64,000 nt of DNA from Coleophoma eucalyptorum (GCA_026120035.1 JALRME010000002.1:1364001-1428000), one strand, 5' to 3'; positions 1 to 12,886 are shown, counted from the first letter of the stretch. The notes: generated by a model not told the origin, from the letters alone. Program-made: numbers and translations.

Positions 1-2027
1 TGAAGAAGGTTCTGTACCTCGCAGATGCAAAGGACTGATAGAGTTTCGGCGACTTGAGGCGGTCAGGCTCGCAATCAACCTCATGCTGTAAGCCGCTTTA
101 AACCATGAGTAAGGGTACTTCCAAAGGCTCCAACCATCACAAACAGAGTTGTGGCTGCGGACATTTTTCGCATCTAATCGGAGGAAGCTACTGTAGCTAC
201 AGGATTCTATCTGGAACTAAATTGCGGGAGAGAACGGACTTCGGCAGTGTCCCCTTGTACCTCACGCTTCGAGCATCACAGCATGTAATCACCATCATGT
301 ATGTAGCTGATGACATTGGGTACCTTCGACGAACGCCCGCCGCCCGAGCATCAGGCGCCCATCAGCCTAAGAAGCTCTCCACCACCACCACCATCCATGA
401 TTAATGCCCGCTAGTCACCACTCAAATTTGTATCGAAGTTGTTGCTCTGCCAATCAAGGGTGGACGCCCTGGGGAAGACTACGGTTGATGGTTCATGGTC
501 TGGCCTGCCGTGCTTCCTTCACCGCTCAATTGTCTGTAGCATGAGTATATCCTCGCTTTTGTTGCGAGATGACGGTACAGTAGTAGTCTTGGATTAGCTC
601 TTCTTAGCCAGGCACGACGGAGCCGTACAAGTCGGCTGGCTGTTGCCAAGGGGCGCATTCCTCGAGAGGGTAATGTCGCCATTGAATCCTAGTATGCCAT
701 CCGAACAACGCTCGCTTCCAGACTTTGCCGTCCGTGAGCGCGTGCTCGTGGTTCCAGTTGATCTCCCCAATGTTCTGTGACAGAAGCTGCAGCAAAAGTG
801 TCGAGGTTTATCGATTTATCGGCAAGGTACATTGTTGACCCAAGGGCAAGCTTGGCAACACAAACAACGCTCAAGCCCGCTGGCTCTTGCAGTTCCGCGC
901 CTCTGACCGTCTTCTGACGCCTTGCACAGCACGTTTTGCCCGGCCCTGGCGGCAAAACAGAGTTGCGATGCACAGCGGAGAATGCTGTGCGGTAGCTTGT
1001 CAACCGATGCTTCGAGACACTGACCACTGACACTGACAGAGACAAAGATAGAGACACAGAGGTGCCTTACAGTAGCAACATTCTTCATCCTTCCGAAGCC
1101 GATGCACGCGGAAACAGGGATGCCGTCGAAACAGCCCGCTCAGAGCCAATGACGGGGCGAACTCCCCTCTTTCTTCGTTCTGCACGGATGATCTTGTCAC
1201 TGTACTGTAGCTTATCGACAACAAATTCCATGTCTAGCTCCGAACTAGGCCAGGGGAGCGTGAGGTTGACTAGACCGTCGACACCGCCGACACCCACCTC
1301 CTCCCCATCTACTCTACCCTACACCCTACTTCCACCCTACACTCCCCCTCCACCAACGAGCTCACCGCCAAACAGAGGCCACAGACCTCACCTCACACCA
1401 GACCAACGCAGGACCACAGACCTCACTGCATCCCACTACTCAAGCCTCTCGACATGGGTTGCCGCAGCTGGAGCTACCCTGCGCGCAGTGCGAGCAAGAA
1501 ACTCATCCTTGGCCGTTGTGCCAGTCCAGATGTGTTGTACCCGGACAAGCTAGTCCTCTCACCCTCGCACAGAAACTTGAGCACAATGTCATCCTGCCCT
1601 TCCCTTTGCACCGTAGCTCCGAGTCAGAAACCCTCCCTGTTTGCCCACACCTCAGACCTCGTGGGTCTGTAGAACGGGATGATCAAGGAGCCGAGAGCTT
1701 CACACTCGCGGCTTAGGTAGGTAGAGGTAGGCTGGTGGTATATTAGATCCCGTTGGTGTTCCTCTTACTTCCTCTGGCCCTGACCTGCCTTACCCGACCC
1801 TTCACGTCCTTACTCATCTGTACATGCTGGATCAGCAGTGCTGAGGTTCTGCAGCCGATCCCAGAGACAGCTCTTTCGTTAACTATTGACTTCTTTCTTC
1901 ATATTTCTTGGGTATTTTAGAAACCTATCTATCGTTTTTCTCTCTTTTTTTCCTTTTGTACCGGTGGACAGACAGCTTACCCCAGAAATGCATTGACCTC
2001 CATTCAACGAGGTCTGACTTTTTCGAG
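1..2027. other. Left-edge intergenic region
   Basis: I see no convincing gene here. Open frames exist on both strands, but they overlap each other, lack domains and have proline/threonine-rich or otherwise random composition. Pyrimidine-rich blocks near 1295-1360 and 1940-1960 look like the promoter and leader of the membrane-protein gene that starts at 2028. Confidence 0.5.
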
Positions 2028-3230
2028 ATGCAAAGCTTCCGATACCTGCTCGTGGCGTGGCTGCTCCTCGCCCAAAGCCTTGTATTTGCCCAACCTGGGC
2101 CAGGACCTGCGGATGGAGGACCTGCTGGAAAGGGACCAAAGAAAGGCGTGAGTGTTGCACCGCCAGCAGCTCCTTCAACGACATCCGTGGCCAGCCTTTC
2201 CACCACCACGTTGTCCATGTTCACCCGCTCCAGCACCACTACGGATTCGATCGAGACCTCAGCGACCTCGACTCTCGCCAGCACAACCATTGCATCTTCA
2301 TTCTATCTCTCTTCTTCAAGCATGTCTACGGCTGGACCAAGTACGTTGCCTTCTACTGCTGGGTCATATACCACAACAAATGCCGGTATATCTGTAGCAT
2401 CGACGACGGCCTCGAATGTACCGACCAAACAAAATTCTGAGCACAAGACGCTTGTGATTGTTCTAGCTACGGTTCTTGGTGCAGTAGGGCTCGCTCTGCT
2501 TTTCATTGGATTATATTTGTTGCATCGATTTCTCTGTGGAAAGTCGCCATTTAGTCACCGAGGAGCTACTCCAATACATGACGATGAGATAGCGACTTGG
2601 AGATCTTCAGTTGCAACTGACCGAGAACGGATAGCTGGAAATGCAGTTGTGGAGAAGGAGCCTATTCCAGCTCTACCTGAGGTTCCTCCACCAGCTAGGG
2701 GCATCTCACATAATTCCGGGTGGTCTTGGAGTATGCCCTCGTCGCCGACTTCTGTACGGCCTGGATTTCAATCAGGCCTTACGATGCCAGACTCACCTTC
2801 ATTCATTGCTCGAGCACCAAATTCACGAGCAGGCCTTACAGATGAGACGATACCAGGCGCCGACCCATTCATCCAACCAGTCAAACGGCAGAGTTCTCGC
2901 CTTTCAAAATCGCAAGGTCATTCTAGAAGCAAGAGCAGGCGAAGTAGCACAAGTGCAAGGAGCACAAAAAGCATTTCAAGTAATCTACCACTCCCTGTCC
3001 CAATGGGACGCCTATCGTCTCCGCAAGCTAGTCGAGGACCTACGTGGTATGATCCAGATGACGAAATGACCTGGCAAAGAATACAAGATTCCGATACCCC
3101 GAGCTTACCTGGCACACCAGGGACACTTCCACTGCACTATTTCCCTGGGGGTCTCTCACCAAGACCACAAACCCCAGCGAATCAAGGAGGAAACAGGACT
3201 ATTGGAGAGACCTTGGATAAGGAACATTGA
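2028..3230 (+). CDS. Single-pass membrane protein, Ser/Thr-rich ectodomain (sensor-like layout)
   Basis: The 400-residue product is not one I recognise by sequence. Its layout is clear: an N-terminal signal peptide (about residues 1-21, hydrophobic core VAWLLLAQSLVF), a Pro/Gly stretch, a Ser/Thr-rich ectodomain (about 45-135) likely to be O-mannosylated, one transmembrane segment (about 141-164) and a cytoplasmic tail of about 235 residues rich in Ser, Pro and Arg. Mid2/Wsc-type cell-wall stress sensors have this layout, but no WSC cysteine domain is present, so a sensor role is inference. The ATG at 2028 was chosen because it places the signal peptide at the N terminus. The frame is open further upstream, but only from a non-ATG codon and without a signal peptide. 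The gene appears intronless; a GTGAGT near 2147 could mark an unrecognised intron. Confidence 0.7.
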   Translation: MQSFRYLLVAWLLLAQSLVFAQPGPGPADGGPAGKGPKKGVSVAPPAAPSTTSVASLSTTTLSMFTRSSTTTDSIETSATSTLASTTIASSFYLSSSSMSTAGPSTLPSTAGSYTTTNAGISVASTTASNVPTKQNSEHKTLVIVLATVLGAVGLALLFIGLYLLHRFLCGKSPFSHRGATPIHDDEIATWRSSVATDRERIAGNAVVEKEPIPALPEVPPPARGISHNSGWSWSMPSSPTSVRPGFQSGLTMPDSPSFIARAPNSRAGLTDETIPGADPFIQPVKRQSSRLSKSQGHSRSKSRRSSTSARSTKSISSNLPLPVPMGRLSSPQASRGPTWYDPDDEMTWQRIQDSDTPSLPGTPGTLPLHYFPGGLSPRPQTPANQGGNRTIGETLDKEH

Positions 3231-4180
3231 CTCTCACCTGACCACCAATACACATCAGCGATGTTATTTTGAATATCCGCTAGTTCGAATTCATCTTTTC
3301 TACACATTTGGGGCACAAGCGATCTTGGAGGATCCATAGCTCATAGGGTTGCATTGGCATTGGGGGTGGGCTTTATTTGGATACCCGACGTTTTCGTTCA
3401 AGCTTTTCTTATTCTTTTTCTGCTTGTGTAAGGATTTGAAGTTCCCTTCACATCTTCTAGCAATTTTCTTGCTCCCGTAGACGAGGGGCGCAGAACTGCA
3501 ATATTGTACAATATCACTCGTCGCAGCACGTTCCTGCAAATACGCAATTTAGTTCCTAACTGCACCAAAGTGAAGCGAGCACATTGAGAGACCCACGAAA
3601 TTCCAGCCTAGGGAACATCCTTTATTCCAAGTGAAATGATTCCCATAATTAACGAGCACCTTTCCGAACTCTGCAATTAAGAGGGCCAGGACGGCTCTGA
3701 TAGTTGAATATTGCATAATGGTAAAAACTTGAACAAATTTGCAGGTAAACAGACACAATAGCTTTCTACTTATCGACCAGCCATATGTATCTTTGAGAGT
3801 ACTCCAAATCTTTTGAAAGAACATGGACAATAGATACCAAGGAGCAGACGGTATACCGAAATTCTCCTTGTTCAAAGATGGTCCCAGGCATGCTTTATTT
3901 TTCAGACAGGGCCTCTTTAAGTGGTTGCCAAACTAGAGACGCGTTCACCACGCGCGCACGCGGGCTCCAAAAAACGGCTCACCGCTTTACAAACTGCCAA
4001 ATCCACGCCGATGCCTCTTGACAACATAATCCCCCCTCCTACTCGTTCCAATCCCATTGATGAAGTCACACACCTCCAAATATTGATCCTTGATTTGATA
4101 GCACTGTACCTGCAATCTTAGATTCTTGTACAATTTCTCTTGTTCTCTTGTTGCTCCAAAGCTCTTTGATCACGCTCGCG
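3231..4180. other. Intergenic region between the membrane protein and DPB4
   Basis: This holds the 3' flank of the membrane-protein gene and the promoter of DPB4. A minus-strand open frame at 3549-3875 has no recognisable domain and is treated as chance. Nothing else stands out. Confidence 0.5.
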
Positions 4181-5360
4181 ATGCCACCAAGGAAAAGTGA
4201 TGCCTCAAAAGCCACCACGGCAACGACTGCAGCGGCAGCGATTGTGACTGGTGATGAGGGGGCTAGTACGCCGGCGAAAGAGGTCAAAGAGACGAAGGAG
4301 AAGGAAGTACGAGGCGACGGTGTTAATATAGAAGTAAGTGAATCTAATTTTCCTCCTAAATCCCAACGACCACCCACAAAGTCCAAAGGTGTAAAATAGT
4401 TTACAAATGGCTAATTTTGATGCGCCACTGCAGGATCTGAACCTCCCAAAGAGTATAGTAACGCGATTGTCCAAAGGTGTCTTGCCGCCGAATACGCAAA
4501 TTCAGGGAAATGCTATGCTGGCCATGTCTAAGAGCGCCACGGTTTTCGTGAATTATCTCGCTTCTGCGTACGTCTTCTCAGTATTCCGTCCCGAGGACAT
4601 ATCTCTCGTCTTTGTTTGACGACGACAGTTTGAGGGCAATGATGGAGCTCTTGGGGTGGTGGAGGCCCGTCCTGTTGAAAAAGAGGAAGAAGTAGAGTTT
4701 GGGGCTGACTGAAATGAACTATAGAGCAAATGCGCATACCCAAAAAGCACAACGGAAAACAATCTCTCCCCAGGACGTTTTTGCAGCATTGCAGGACGAC
4801 TTAGAATTCCCAGATTTTGTACCGCGATTAGAAGCGGAACTTGCAAGTACGTATACTTATCCCGAATGCCTCACTTCTCTAAGATCTCGAATTTCCCACT
4901 CTCTCAATTTTCTCTTTCTTCTCTACAACTTTTCACATATCTAACGCCCTTGAACAAATTAGAATTCAACGAGATCTCGACCGAGAAACGAAATACGTAC
5001 CGCAAGAAAGTCGCTGCTGACAAGGCAGCCGACAAGAGTGGTGTAGCCGGCGAAGCAGAAGAAGGAGACGGGGAAGCAGACGAAGCGACGAAGGAAACGC
5101 GCCGAGATTCGAACGGACAGCCAGCGGCAAAGAAAGCGCGACGGGAATCGGGACATGTTGAAGAGGTTGGGGATACTGATGAGAAAGAAGAGGTCGAGGA
5201 GCCGGAAGCTGACGAGGAGGAAGACGAGGATGAAGACGAAGAGGAAGAGGAAGAAGAGGCGTTGGCTGCGTTGGATCGAGAGGTGGAATTAGAGGAGTTG
5301 GCCAGGGCGGACGAGATGGATGGCAATCATGATGAAGAGGATGATAGTGATAGTGATTGA
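4181..5360 (+). CDS. DPB4: DNA polymerase epsilon subunit D (Dpb4/POLE3-like histone fold)
   Basis: Four exons: 4181-4333, 4434-4567, 4725-4846 and 4963-5360. The spliced protein has an NF-YB/H2B-type histone fold: DLNLPKSIVTRLSKG (alpha 1), then SKSATVFVNYLASAANAHT (alpha 2), then KTISPQDVFAALQDDLEF (alpha 3) and the PRLEAEL helix. This pattern is diagnostic of Dpb4/POLE3, which pairs with Dpb3/POLE4 in polymerase epsilon and also serves in ISW2/CHRAC-type remodellers and in heterochromatin inheritance. The C-terminal tail is long, with a Lys/Arg-rich segment (PAAKKARRESG) followed by a nearly pure Asp/Glu tract. Introns start with GTAAGT, GTACGT and GTACGT, and every join is in frame. An AATAAA at 5699-5704 may be the polyadenylation signal. 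Identification is from the fold pattern, and I am confident in it. Confidence 0.9.
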
Positions 5361-6720
5361 AGGGAAAGACTCCTGTCTTTCTCTCCATCACTACCCTCTA
5401 CTTCCCATCTCTCCGACCTTGGGTCTGCACAGTGGCCTATAAGCACTCGACGTTGCCCTTTACTTCGCCCTCTATTCGACCTGGGTTTGCACACAAGACT
5501 GTGAGCACCCGGCGTTCCGTACGGTTTCAGGAGCGTGTATCTTAGCATATTGCATCACGGGAGGAAAGCGGCGTTCTTTGGAATCGTAATGTGGGATCTG
5601 GAAATGCGAGGGGATTTGGCTTTGACTCTATTGCCATACCTTTTTTCTTCCCCTATCTTGCCCACTCTATTCCAGTCTGACTTCACTTTGGGCATGAGAA
5701 TAAAGAACCCTGTCTACACTCGAAGGTGATGCAGCAGTACTTCTGGAGGTAAAACGTCAGGGAATAGCTATCGAAGATCACGTTTGGTCTCGAGCTACTC
5801 ACAGAAGTAGCGGTATCATTCTACAACCTTCTGTACGTTATTTTCGTGACTGGGAATATATCGAGAAAGAATTTTAAGTAAATTGTCAACCATGGATCCC
5901 TTGAATCTTACACAAGTGCAGCAGCAACGCAGCAACATAGGATCAAGTACTCTAGATCAACACAACATGTGAGCCCACAACACGACAACAAGCTTCACGT
6001 GTTACTCTCCTATACTCCGATGTCCTTGATTCCTGCAATTCCCTGAATACCTATTTCGCGATAATAAAATTTAAAAGAAGCAAGTGAAAAGCCCAAAGGG
6101 TCAATACCAAGCCAAGCCATGAAAAGTGTTCCTTCCCAGCACAAAGAAGAGTGATGGCGGGTTTCCTCCCAAAAGAAAAATTCCATCCCCCAAATAAACC
6201 CAAGCAGTAACTCCTCGAGGAGCCGCAACAAATGCAGACGTGTGTATCCCAGTTCCCAGAGCAAGCAAACAAACGAAAAGCCGCAAGGCCCAGATCCCTC
6301 GAAAAATGCTTGTAGAGGTAATGAATTAATTTCCACGCTTGCCAAAAAGAAAAAGGAAGTCAACACCAAATACATTGGCTGAATATAAGGGTGCCTGGCG
6401 CAAAATAGGAAATGAGACAGAAAAATAAGAATAGCTGATGAAAGGCCCTGATTATAGGACGTCCAGGTAGAAGAGGATTGTGATAAACCTTCGACTGATA
6501 AAAGATGACAGATGGACAAGCGTATTGTACAAAAGAATTTCTCGAAAGTATCTTAAGGCAAACGACCACAGGTTACCTCAGGATTATCCACCACGATAAA
6601 ATACCCCAAACGTGCGTAGTCGATATGTATTTCCTGCACAAGTATGTGTTTCAATTTCGTCAAGCATTTCGTAAGCTCATATATGCTCATGTGCATCGTG
6701 GACATCTAATATCTCATTGA
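5361..6720. other. Intergenic region between the convergent DPB4 and RSC7 genes
   Basis: This holds the 3' flanks of two convergent genes, with an AATAAA at 5699-5704. A 169-codon minus-strand frame (6010-6519) has an aromatic and leucine-rich composition without any known domain. It lies where the RSC7 3' UTR should be, so I do not call it a gene. Confidence 0.5.
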
Positions 6721-8933
6721 TTATTGACCTGACCATCCCCAGTTACTTCCTGGTCCAGGAGGTTGTTGCGGAGCAGACCATCCTGGAGCTCCAGGTTGAG
6801 TACCCGCAGAAGTCTGTTGCATGAAATGTTGTGAGCCCCGGTCTTGTTGATATAGTCCCTGCCCTGGGGCAGGATAGCCTTGTCCTACACCTTGAATACC
6901 TGGGTATTGGAAAGCTGATGGCATTTGAGGATTGCTACTCTGCTGTCGAAGTTGTGGCGGGGCTTGGTGAGGTGAGGATTGAAAATGCGGGGACTGCTGG
7001 GGATGGTTGTAGCTGGGTAGGCCATGCTGTGGCGACTGCTGTGGTTGAGATGGTGGCCACATTTGATTCTGCTGAGAAAACCCATACTGCCCCGATCCTT
7101 GACCTATACCCCCTGGACCAAGCGAAAGTCCAGGAGATCTAGCGTGCATTTGACTATTTGGTTGAGCCATTCGCATCGGTGCTTGGGCCAAGGAGCTGGG
7201 TTGGCGAGTTGGCTGTGAGTATGACTGTGGTGCCATCATGTGTTGCGGTCCTGAGCCAGGCATGCCGGGTTGGTGGCTGTTTACACCTGTTCGCGGTGAT
7301 GGCATAGCCTGAGTTGTTGGAAGGCTTTCGCTTGCCGCAGTAGGTTGTGTAACGGCGGGCGGTGGCTCATGTGGTCTGTTCCATTTGTCTTGGAGAAATT
7401 GTCTGCTCTGCGCAGACTGAGCATTGATATGCTTGTTATACTCGGCAGTATTGTGTGCTTCTTGCAGTAATTGTGCAGGTGGGCTGCTCTGAGTTCGGTC
7501 TTGGTAAGGAGGCCCTGTTATTTCCTGTCGCGGGCGTTGAAGACTGCTGTAATCTCTAGGGTTGTTCTGGTCCGGCACCGTTATCATTGGATACGCTGAT
7601 GGGTTGCCAGAGGCTCCCATAACTCCCGGAACAGAGGGCGGTTGAGCTAATACTCCCCCAAATGATGGATGGCCAGGTCCAGGACTATAAACAATATCGC
7701 CGTGGTGGCCCAGCGTCATTGACGCATTTGTGCTTGCCTCATGGGCAGCGGCATCTCTAGCTTTTGCTGCGCCAGGCCTTTTCTCGCCAGCAAGGTCTTC
7801 CTCGGTGAACCCCTGCTTTCGTGCTTTGCTTTCCCAATAGTCGTCTCTCACGCGACGTCCGTTGACAATGACTCTACTGCCAAATTGACGAAACATAGAT
7901 TTTGCTGTAACTATAGCAATCTGCCTCGAGCGATAGGAAAATGGCAAGATGTCCTGGTGAATGAGATCCTCTTTCTCTGCTTGCGAGGCTATGATCTTGT
8001 ACAGTGATCTATTCTTGTTAAAGAGCAGATACGAATCTCTGTACCCTAGAACTCTCGCGCACTCCGTAGCCAGCATGAAAAGCTTGTCGCCTCTGTTTGG
8101 GACGAAAAAGGTGCGGCATTTGTAGTCGCGCCCTTCTACTAAGTGGCCTGTAGCAGTGACCTTCTTCTCTCCTGCCTCGTCGTACTCTCGTGGTATGTAT
8201 TCGTCTCCATCTGGACCAAGCTGATCGGTAGTATGATCTCTTACAGTTGGCAGCGCTTTTATCACGGATTTTGAGGGAGTTGACTTGGTTGGCGATGCTT
8301 GCGTTGGCGTCACTGGTATTCCACTTTGCTGAGGGATTGCTGCATGTTGCGACTGCGGGGTTTGAGGAGGCAACGTGTAGGAAGGTGGCATTGAAGACTG
8401 CGTTGGACTCTCGGGGATTCCGCCAGACATTCTGCCCTTGGTTGGTCGTCCTCGTTTGCGCGGTTTTGAGTCACCTTGAATGAGATAAAATTGTCAGCAA
8501 AATGTGCTTTAGACGGCAGCGCGCACGTATTACGCATGGCTAGACAGTAACGGGCGCAAAAACGCGAGCGCAAGCTGGAGAACATACCTTCTTCCAACTG
8601 ATCACTTGTCGCAGTGTCTGCGTAGCTATCTGGTGATTGTGATCGACTTCGTTTTGTTCCTCGTGAAGTTGTGTTTTGAGAAATGGATGGATTCGCGAGA
8701 CCTGCTCAGATCATTTCTATCAGTCACAGCCTTCTAGCAGAGATCAAACGCAAGGAGGATAAAAAATAAACGCAAATGTGATTTGCGCGCAGCTGAATTG
8801 AAAGCGTGACTATGGATTGAAGATGCACCAGCAAAATGCTCATACCTGATGAATTGAGGGCTGCAGGATTGATGGTTCCAGTCCCAGCCGCGAGACCCGA
8901 CCCAAGGCCATTTGTCGTTTGCGCGGAATACAT
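6721..8933 (-). CDS. RSC7: RSC/SWI-SNF complex subunit Rsc7/Swp82 family
   Basis: Three exons on the minus strand: 8933-8846, 8701-8588 and 8474-6721, giving 651 residues. The start is the ATG at 8933; the open frame reaches further upstream but only to a TTG. An AT-hook (RKRGRP, about residues 73-78) lies just after the second intron. The Rsc7/Swp82 domain follows at about 158-290 (DEYIPREYDEAG, then YKCRTFFVPNRGDKLFMLA and DILPFSYRSRQIAIVTA). The C-terminal half is a long Gln/Pro/Ser-rich low-complexity tail. Rsc7 (Npl6) in RSC and Swp82 in SWI/SNF are auxiliary subunits that stabilise these nucleosome remodellers in the nucleus. Filamentous fungi usually carry one such gene, so RSC versus SWI/SNF membership cannot be told from sequence. 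Both introns begin GTATG and interrupt Gly codons at phase 1. Confidence 0.9.
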
Positions 8934-9833
8934 GACGCTGGCGACGTCGGCACGTTGCAGCGACGTCAAAAATCAAGCACGACAAGTTCTCCACTCGATG
9001 AGCAGTTACTTTCTTCAGACTTTCACTGCGCGCGTTCGCGCTTCTTGAGAAGCGCAAAGATTGCAGTACAGGCTGTAGAGGGCCTTCAGCTGCAGGCGCA
9101 CCTTACGTGCTGCATGCGCGCGGGCCGAGGGTTCGCAACTGGAGAAATCAAGAGCGGCGACTTCGCGATTCGATGATGATGTCGTGGAAGATTTTGCTGT
9201 CAAAGGTGAGGTAATACTACGAATGACCGTCCTACTGGAATTGATTAAAGTCGAACGCTTTTGCCCCACGAACGAACCAGTGGAGGGAACGAGGCGAGGC
9301 TCGTTGAGACAATCAAACAGAGGAGCTTCTTCCCGCAGTGATTCAAACACGACATACAAACCCTGTATGTATGAAGATGGAAAGGTTAGCGAAGATGATG
9401 ACTTCGGTCACCAGGAGGGCCGAGTCCTTGCGCACGATAAGGATTTTTGAGTGACAGTAGTCTCTAGTCCAAGTCGTAGTCCGTGATTGCTCGATTGGCG
9501 AGGCTGCGACGAGCAACAAGATGAAAAGAAGCTCCGGTTGTCAAGATCGGATTGACCAAGCTGGAAGGGATTGAAGGAGGAGGTGGAGGGTAACAGATGG
9601 TCTGATTGAACGAGATCCGATATGCTTATGGAAGATCTGGCTCTTTCTTGGTCTCGAGGGAAGGAAGTGAGAGTAATTGCAGCAGAGTAAGTCCTGTTCC
9701 GTGCTTTCCTGGGCGAGGGTAGCGAGTAGTGGGCTCTGGTTTGCTACCCTACGTACGACTCATGGACCAAAAGCACCGGAGCGTACAGTAGGTAAGGACG
9801 AGAGAGATGGGAGGAGGCAAAGTCGCGACTGGC

Positions 9834-9855
9834 AGAGAGAGAGAGAGAGAGAGAG
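9834..9855. repeat. (AG)n microsatellite
   Basis: An uninterrupted AG dinucleotide run of 11 units lies about 900 bp upstream of the RSC7 start. GA/CT runs are common in fungal promoters, but here it may be a simple microsatellite. Confidence 0.9.
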
Positions 9856-12476
9856 CTGCGACTGGGCAAATTGATGGCAGAAGCAGGCTGAATCGCTACT
9901 GCACTCCGATGCAACTGACGTGCAGACGGTCGGACGAGCCACAGCACGGGAGTCTGATCGTACTGGTGGATTCCTCTGAGCGCGTCGTCCTATACTTTGC
10001 GCCTGCCTGAAGTCTGGGGGTGATAGGACCGTCTGTTCGTGGTGGCAGTTTGCTGATGAACAGTGCTTTGCTGAACGTGGAGTTGATGAATGGGTATCGA
10101 AGTTGAAATGTTCTGAACTATGCAGAATGTCGGTGGTGGATAGAAGATGTCAGATAGTTAGTCGTAGGCAGGCAAGCAATACTACTGTATTCGAACCAAG
10201 GCGTTCCCCCTTCCTCTTTAGAACGGGTTTCGGCGGCTCATTCCTCTCTCGTCGTCGTCTCTCGTCACATCAGCGGAGCTTCGGCTGAGATTGGGATTGC
10301 GATAATGAATGCCTGTCTTGACTTGCAACAACTTGCAACAGAGAATGATGAAGCGGCGTTCTTTTGCAATCAAACTGATGAAAATCACCTCGCATAAGAG
10401 TGATAGGAAAGTTGGATGAGATCAGCCTGCGTCGTGGGCTCGAAGGATCCTAGCTTTCAGCAGCTGCTAGTAACCTTACAGGCCGAACAACTCCAAATGG
10501 GGCAATGACTGCAGATGGCAAGCATTATTATTATTCAGCATTCACGTTCTATGACTATGACTGGATTCGACCGAAAGGGAGATTCCTATGTTTACGATAT
10601 GGAATGTGCTCAGCGCAGCAGAGGATAAGGATGCAGGAAGCTATCACCAGGTCACTTGGTTGAAGAACCAGGGGGTTCCAAACAGATAGAGCAGGATCCA
10701 GTATCAAAAAGTCTATCGCGAGGGCTGGAAGCGCCACTTCCGCAAGTGTCGCCATCACCATTTGCTTGCTGGATTCCATGGCTGAAAATAGTGGCCCTCT
10801 TAGTTGCCCGTGGCCGATCCTGCCACTCTCACCACTTTACTCGCCTCGTTGGAGAACGGGAAGGGCCATGAGAATGAGAACTAGCAATCGAGCTCGAACT
10901 CGAACTCGAGCCCGGCCTCGCCCTCGTAACCGGACAGCCCAGGCAGGCAACAGTTCCAGACAACAGAGTGTGCAAAGAGCAAAGCGAACCAGGTAATGAA
11001 TGTTATGTCTGACCTCTGTCTGGCATTGGTCAGAAGCGCGCCATGCTGCCATGGTAATTGAGGGGTTGAGTCTTCTCAGCTTCTCCGAGACCAGTGATTG
11101 GGTCTTCGCCGAGATGCCGACTAGAGCATTAGGATGACTTCTTGCGCCACAGCTGAGACCTCCTCTCTGCTTCTCTGTAGAGAGCAATCAGTCTATTTTA
11201 GCAAGCGATGGAAAGGAGCAGAAGGGACAGGAATCGTATCCTCGATTTGCCTTCCAAATCGCATCTACAAGTGCTACTACCACTAATGCCACTACTGCTA
11301 ATCTAACATGTGCTCGCAGCAGGTTGAACAGATGAAGTTGAAGATGGAGCTCCTGATACCCAGGTCGATCATCTTACACCCTTGATCCAAGCAATCGTCG
11401 GTCTATCGACTGTCAGTAGCTCCGTAATGCACGAAGCTCGAGCCTACACCTGGTCCCGTCCCCGTCCCGGTTTCTCATTCTTTACATTGCGCAAGTTGAC
11501 GATCTAATGATGTACATTCGGGCCTGGCCAGCCTTGTATGATCCCCCACTGTGCTTCCTTACCTTCAAACTGCTATTTTCAGTTCATGATAGGCTGAGCG
11601 AACTCGCGACTCGACCAGCGGTGAGGCCTTCGCAAGATCCTCGATTCTCATTGATACGGGCGGAGCCGCACTTTGCATGAAGTACCCACGGTATCGTATC
11701 GTGGGTTAAGGGCCATGTGATTGACCCTTTCGCACCAAGGTCGATCGAAACGTCGGTTCAAGGTGGACTGCAAGTGAAACCTTGTCAATAGCAACCCTGG
11801 TGTTGTGCCATCATGTCCAGTTTCAGTAAGGTTGGTTGTATTGGTTGCAAGCCGGATGACTTCGATGCCAGGCTCGGCGCTTAGGTCCTTCTGTCGCTGA
11901 CCTCGAGTGGCTCTTTTGCCGTGTAAATTGATCTCCGGCCATACGCAGGTTCTCCCATTTGCCACAAACCCAACCTGGCCTTGACAGCGGAAGGCAGAGC
12001 CCACATCGTCGACGTCTATAATGCGTCCAAGCTTTATCTCCTTTGGTGATCATATTCATTTGCGGAGCCTACAACGTTGAGCAGCAGACTACACAGGCGA
12101 GCTGCATGTGTCCGGTAGATGTTCAGGATCCCTGAGTTTTGGTGGCCCCTTCGAGCCCTGGCAAAGCCTTGAGATTTTGGGGAGGTAGGAGGTATTCCAC
12201 TTAAGTCCGAGGTGCTGCTTGATTTGTAGTGTTGCTTCTGGCGATACGGCTACCAAGCTAGAGTGGCGCGTTGCGATCCATCAACAAGGAGCTTCACTTT
12301 TCCGGGTACTTCGGAAGCTTACTCAGTGCAGCATACCATTGAACACGCTTTATTCAGAACACAAGACACGAGACGTAATTAATTCATATGAAGCCGTGTC
12401 AGGTGATGTAGAGTGCGAAGTAAGACGCGGAGAAAGATGCCAACGAAAAGTATCCAATAATATAAGGATTGCAAGA

Positions 12477-12505
12477 ATGGGGAAATGGGGAAATGGGGAA
12501 ACGGG
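12477..12505. repeat. Short tandem repeat, GGGGAAAT unit
   Basis: Three near-perfect copies of an 8-bp unit, followed by a variant copy with AAAC. It lies about 400 bp upstream of DIS3. Confidence 0.85.
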
Positions 12506-12886
12506 CTTAGCATTACACTATGTAGCACAAAATCAGAGTGAAATCAGATGCTAGGTCAAGTTATCTTGGTTATGGTGGACACATAATGGCACACACGGAT
12601 TATGGCAGTTATTCGAGAATGCATAAGACTTGTAAGAGATCGGATCCAAAGAGCATTGGAGTGACAGCTACGCCTATCCTGTACGATCAAAGTTGAATTG
12701 TTATTCGCAATAGACACGTAAATTCTCGATATGGACAGAGCTCTCGACCATTCCTCGAAATCTGGGGGGCGACAAGTGGCCGATGACAAATAAACGCGAT
12801 AAACGATTCTGCGTATCATAAGCGCGATACGGTCCAAAAAGTTTCGAAGACCCAACCATCAGAACTTTACCATACACGCTGACAAT

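Larger units (their letters stand above)
8934..12886. other. Long intergenic region between divergent RSC7 and DIS3
   Basis: About 3.95 kb lies upstream of both flanking genes, so both promoters are here. I find no open frame with a recognisable domain. It contains an (AG)11 run at 9834-9855, a tandem ACTTGCAACA pair near 10320-10340, an ACTCGA-rich imperfect repeat at 10889-10936 and a GGGGAAAT repeat at 12477-12505. A non-coding RNA or a small fast-evolving gene cannot be excluded. Confidence 0.5.

Noticed and set aside
6010..6519. 169-codon minus-strand frame downstream of RSC7
   Set aside because: It lies in the expected RSC7 3' UTR, is rich in Leu, Phe, Ser and Trp without clear membrane topology, and other frames are open alongside.
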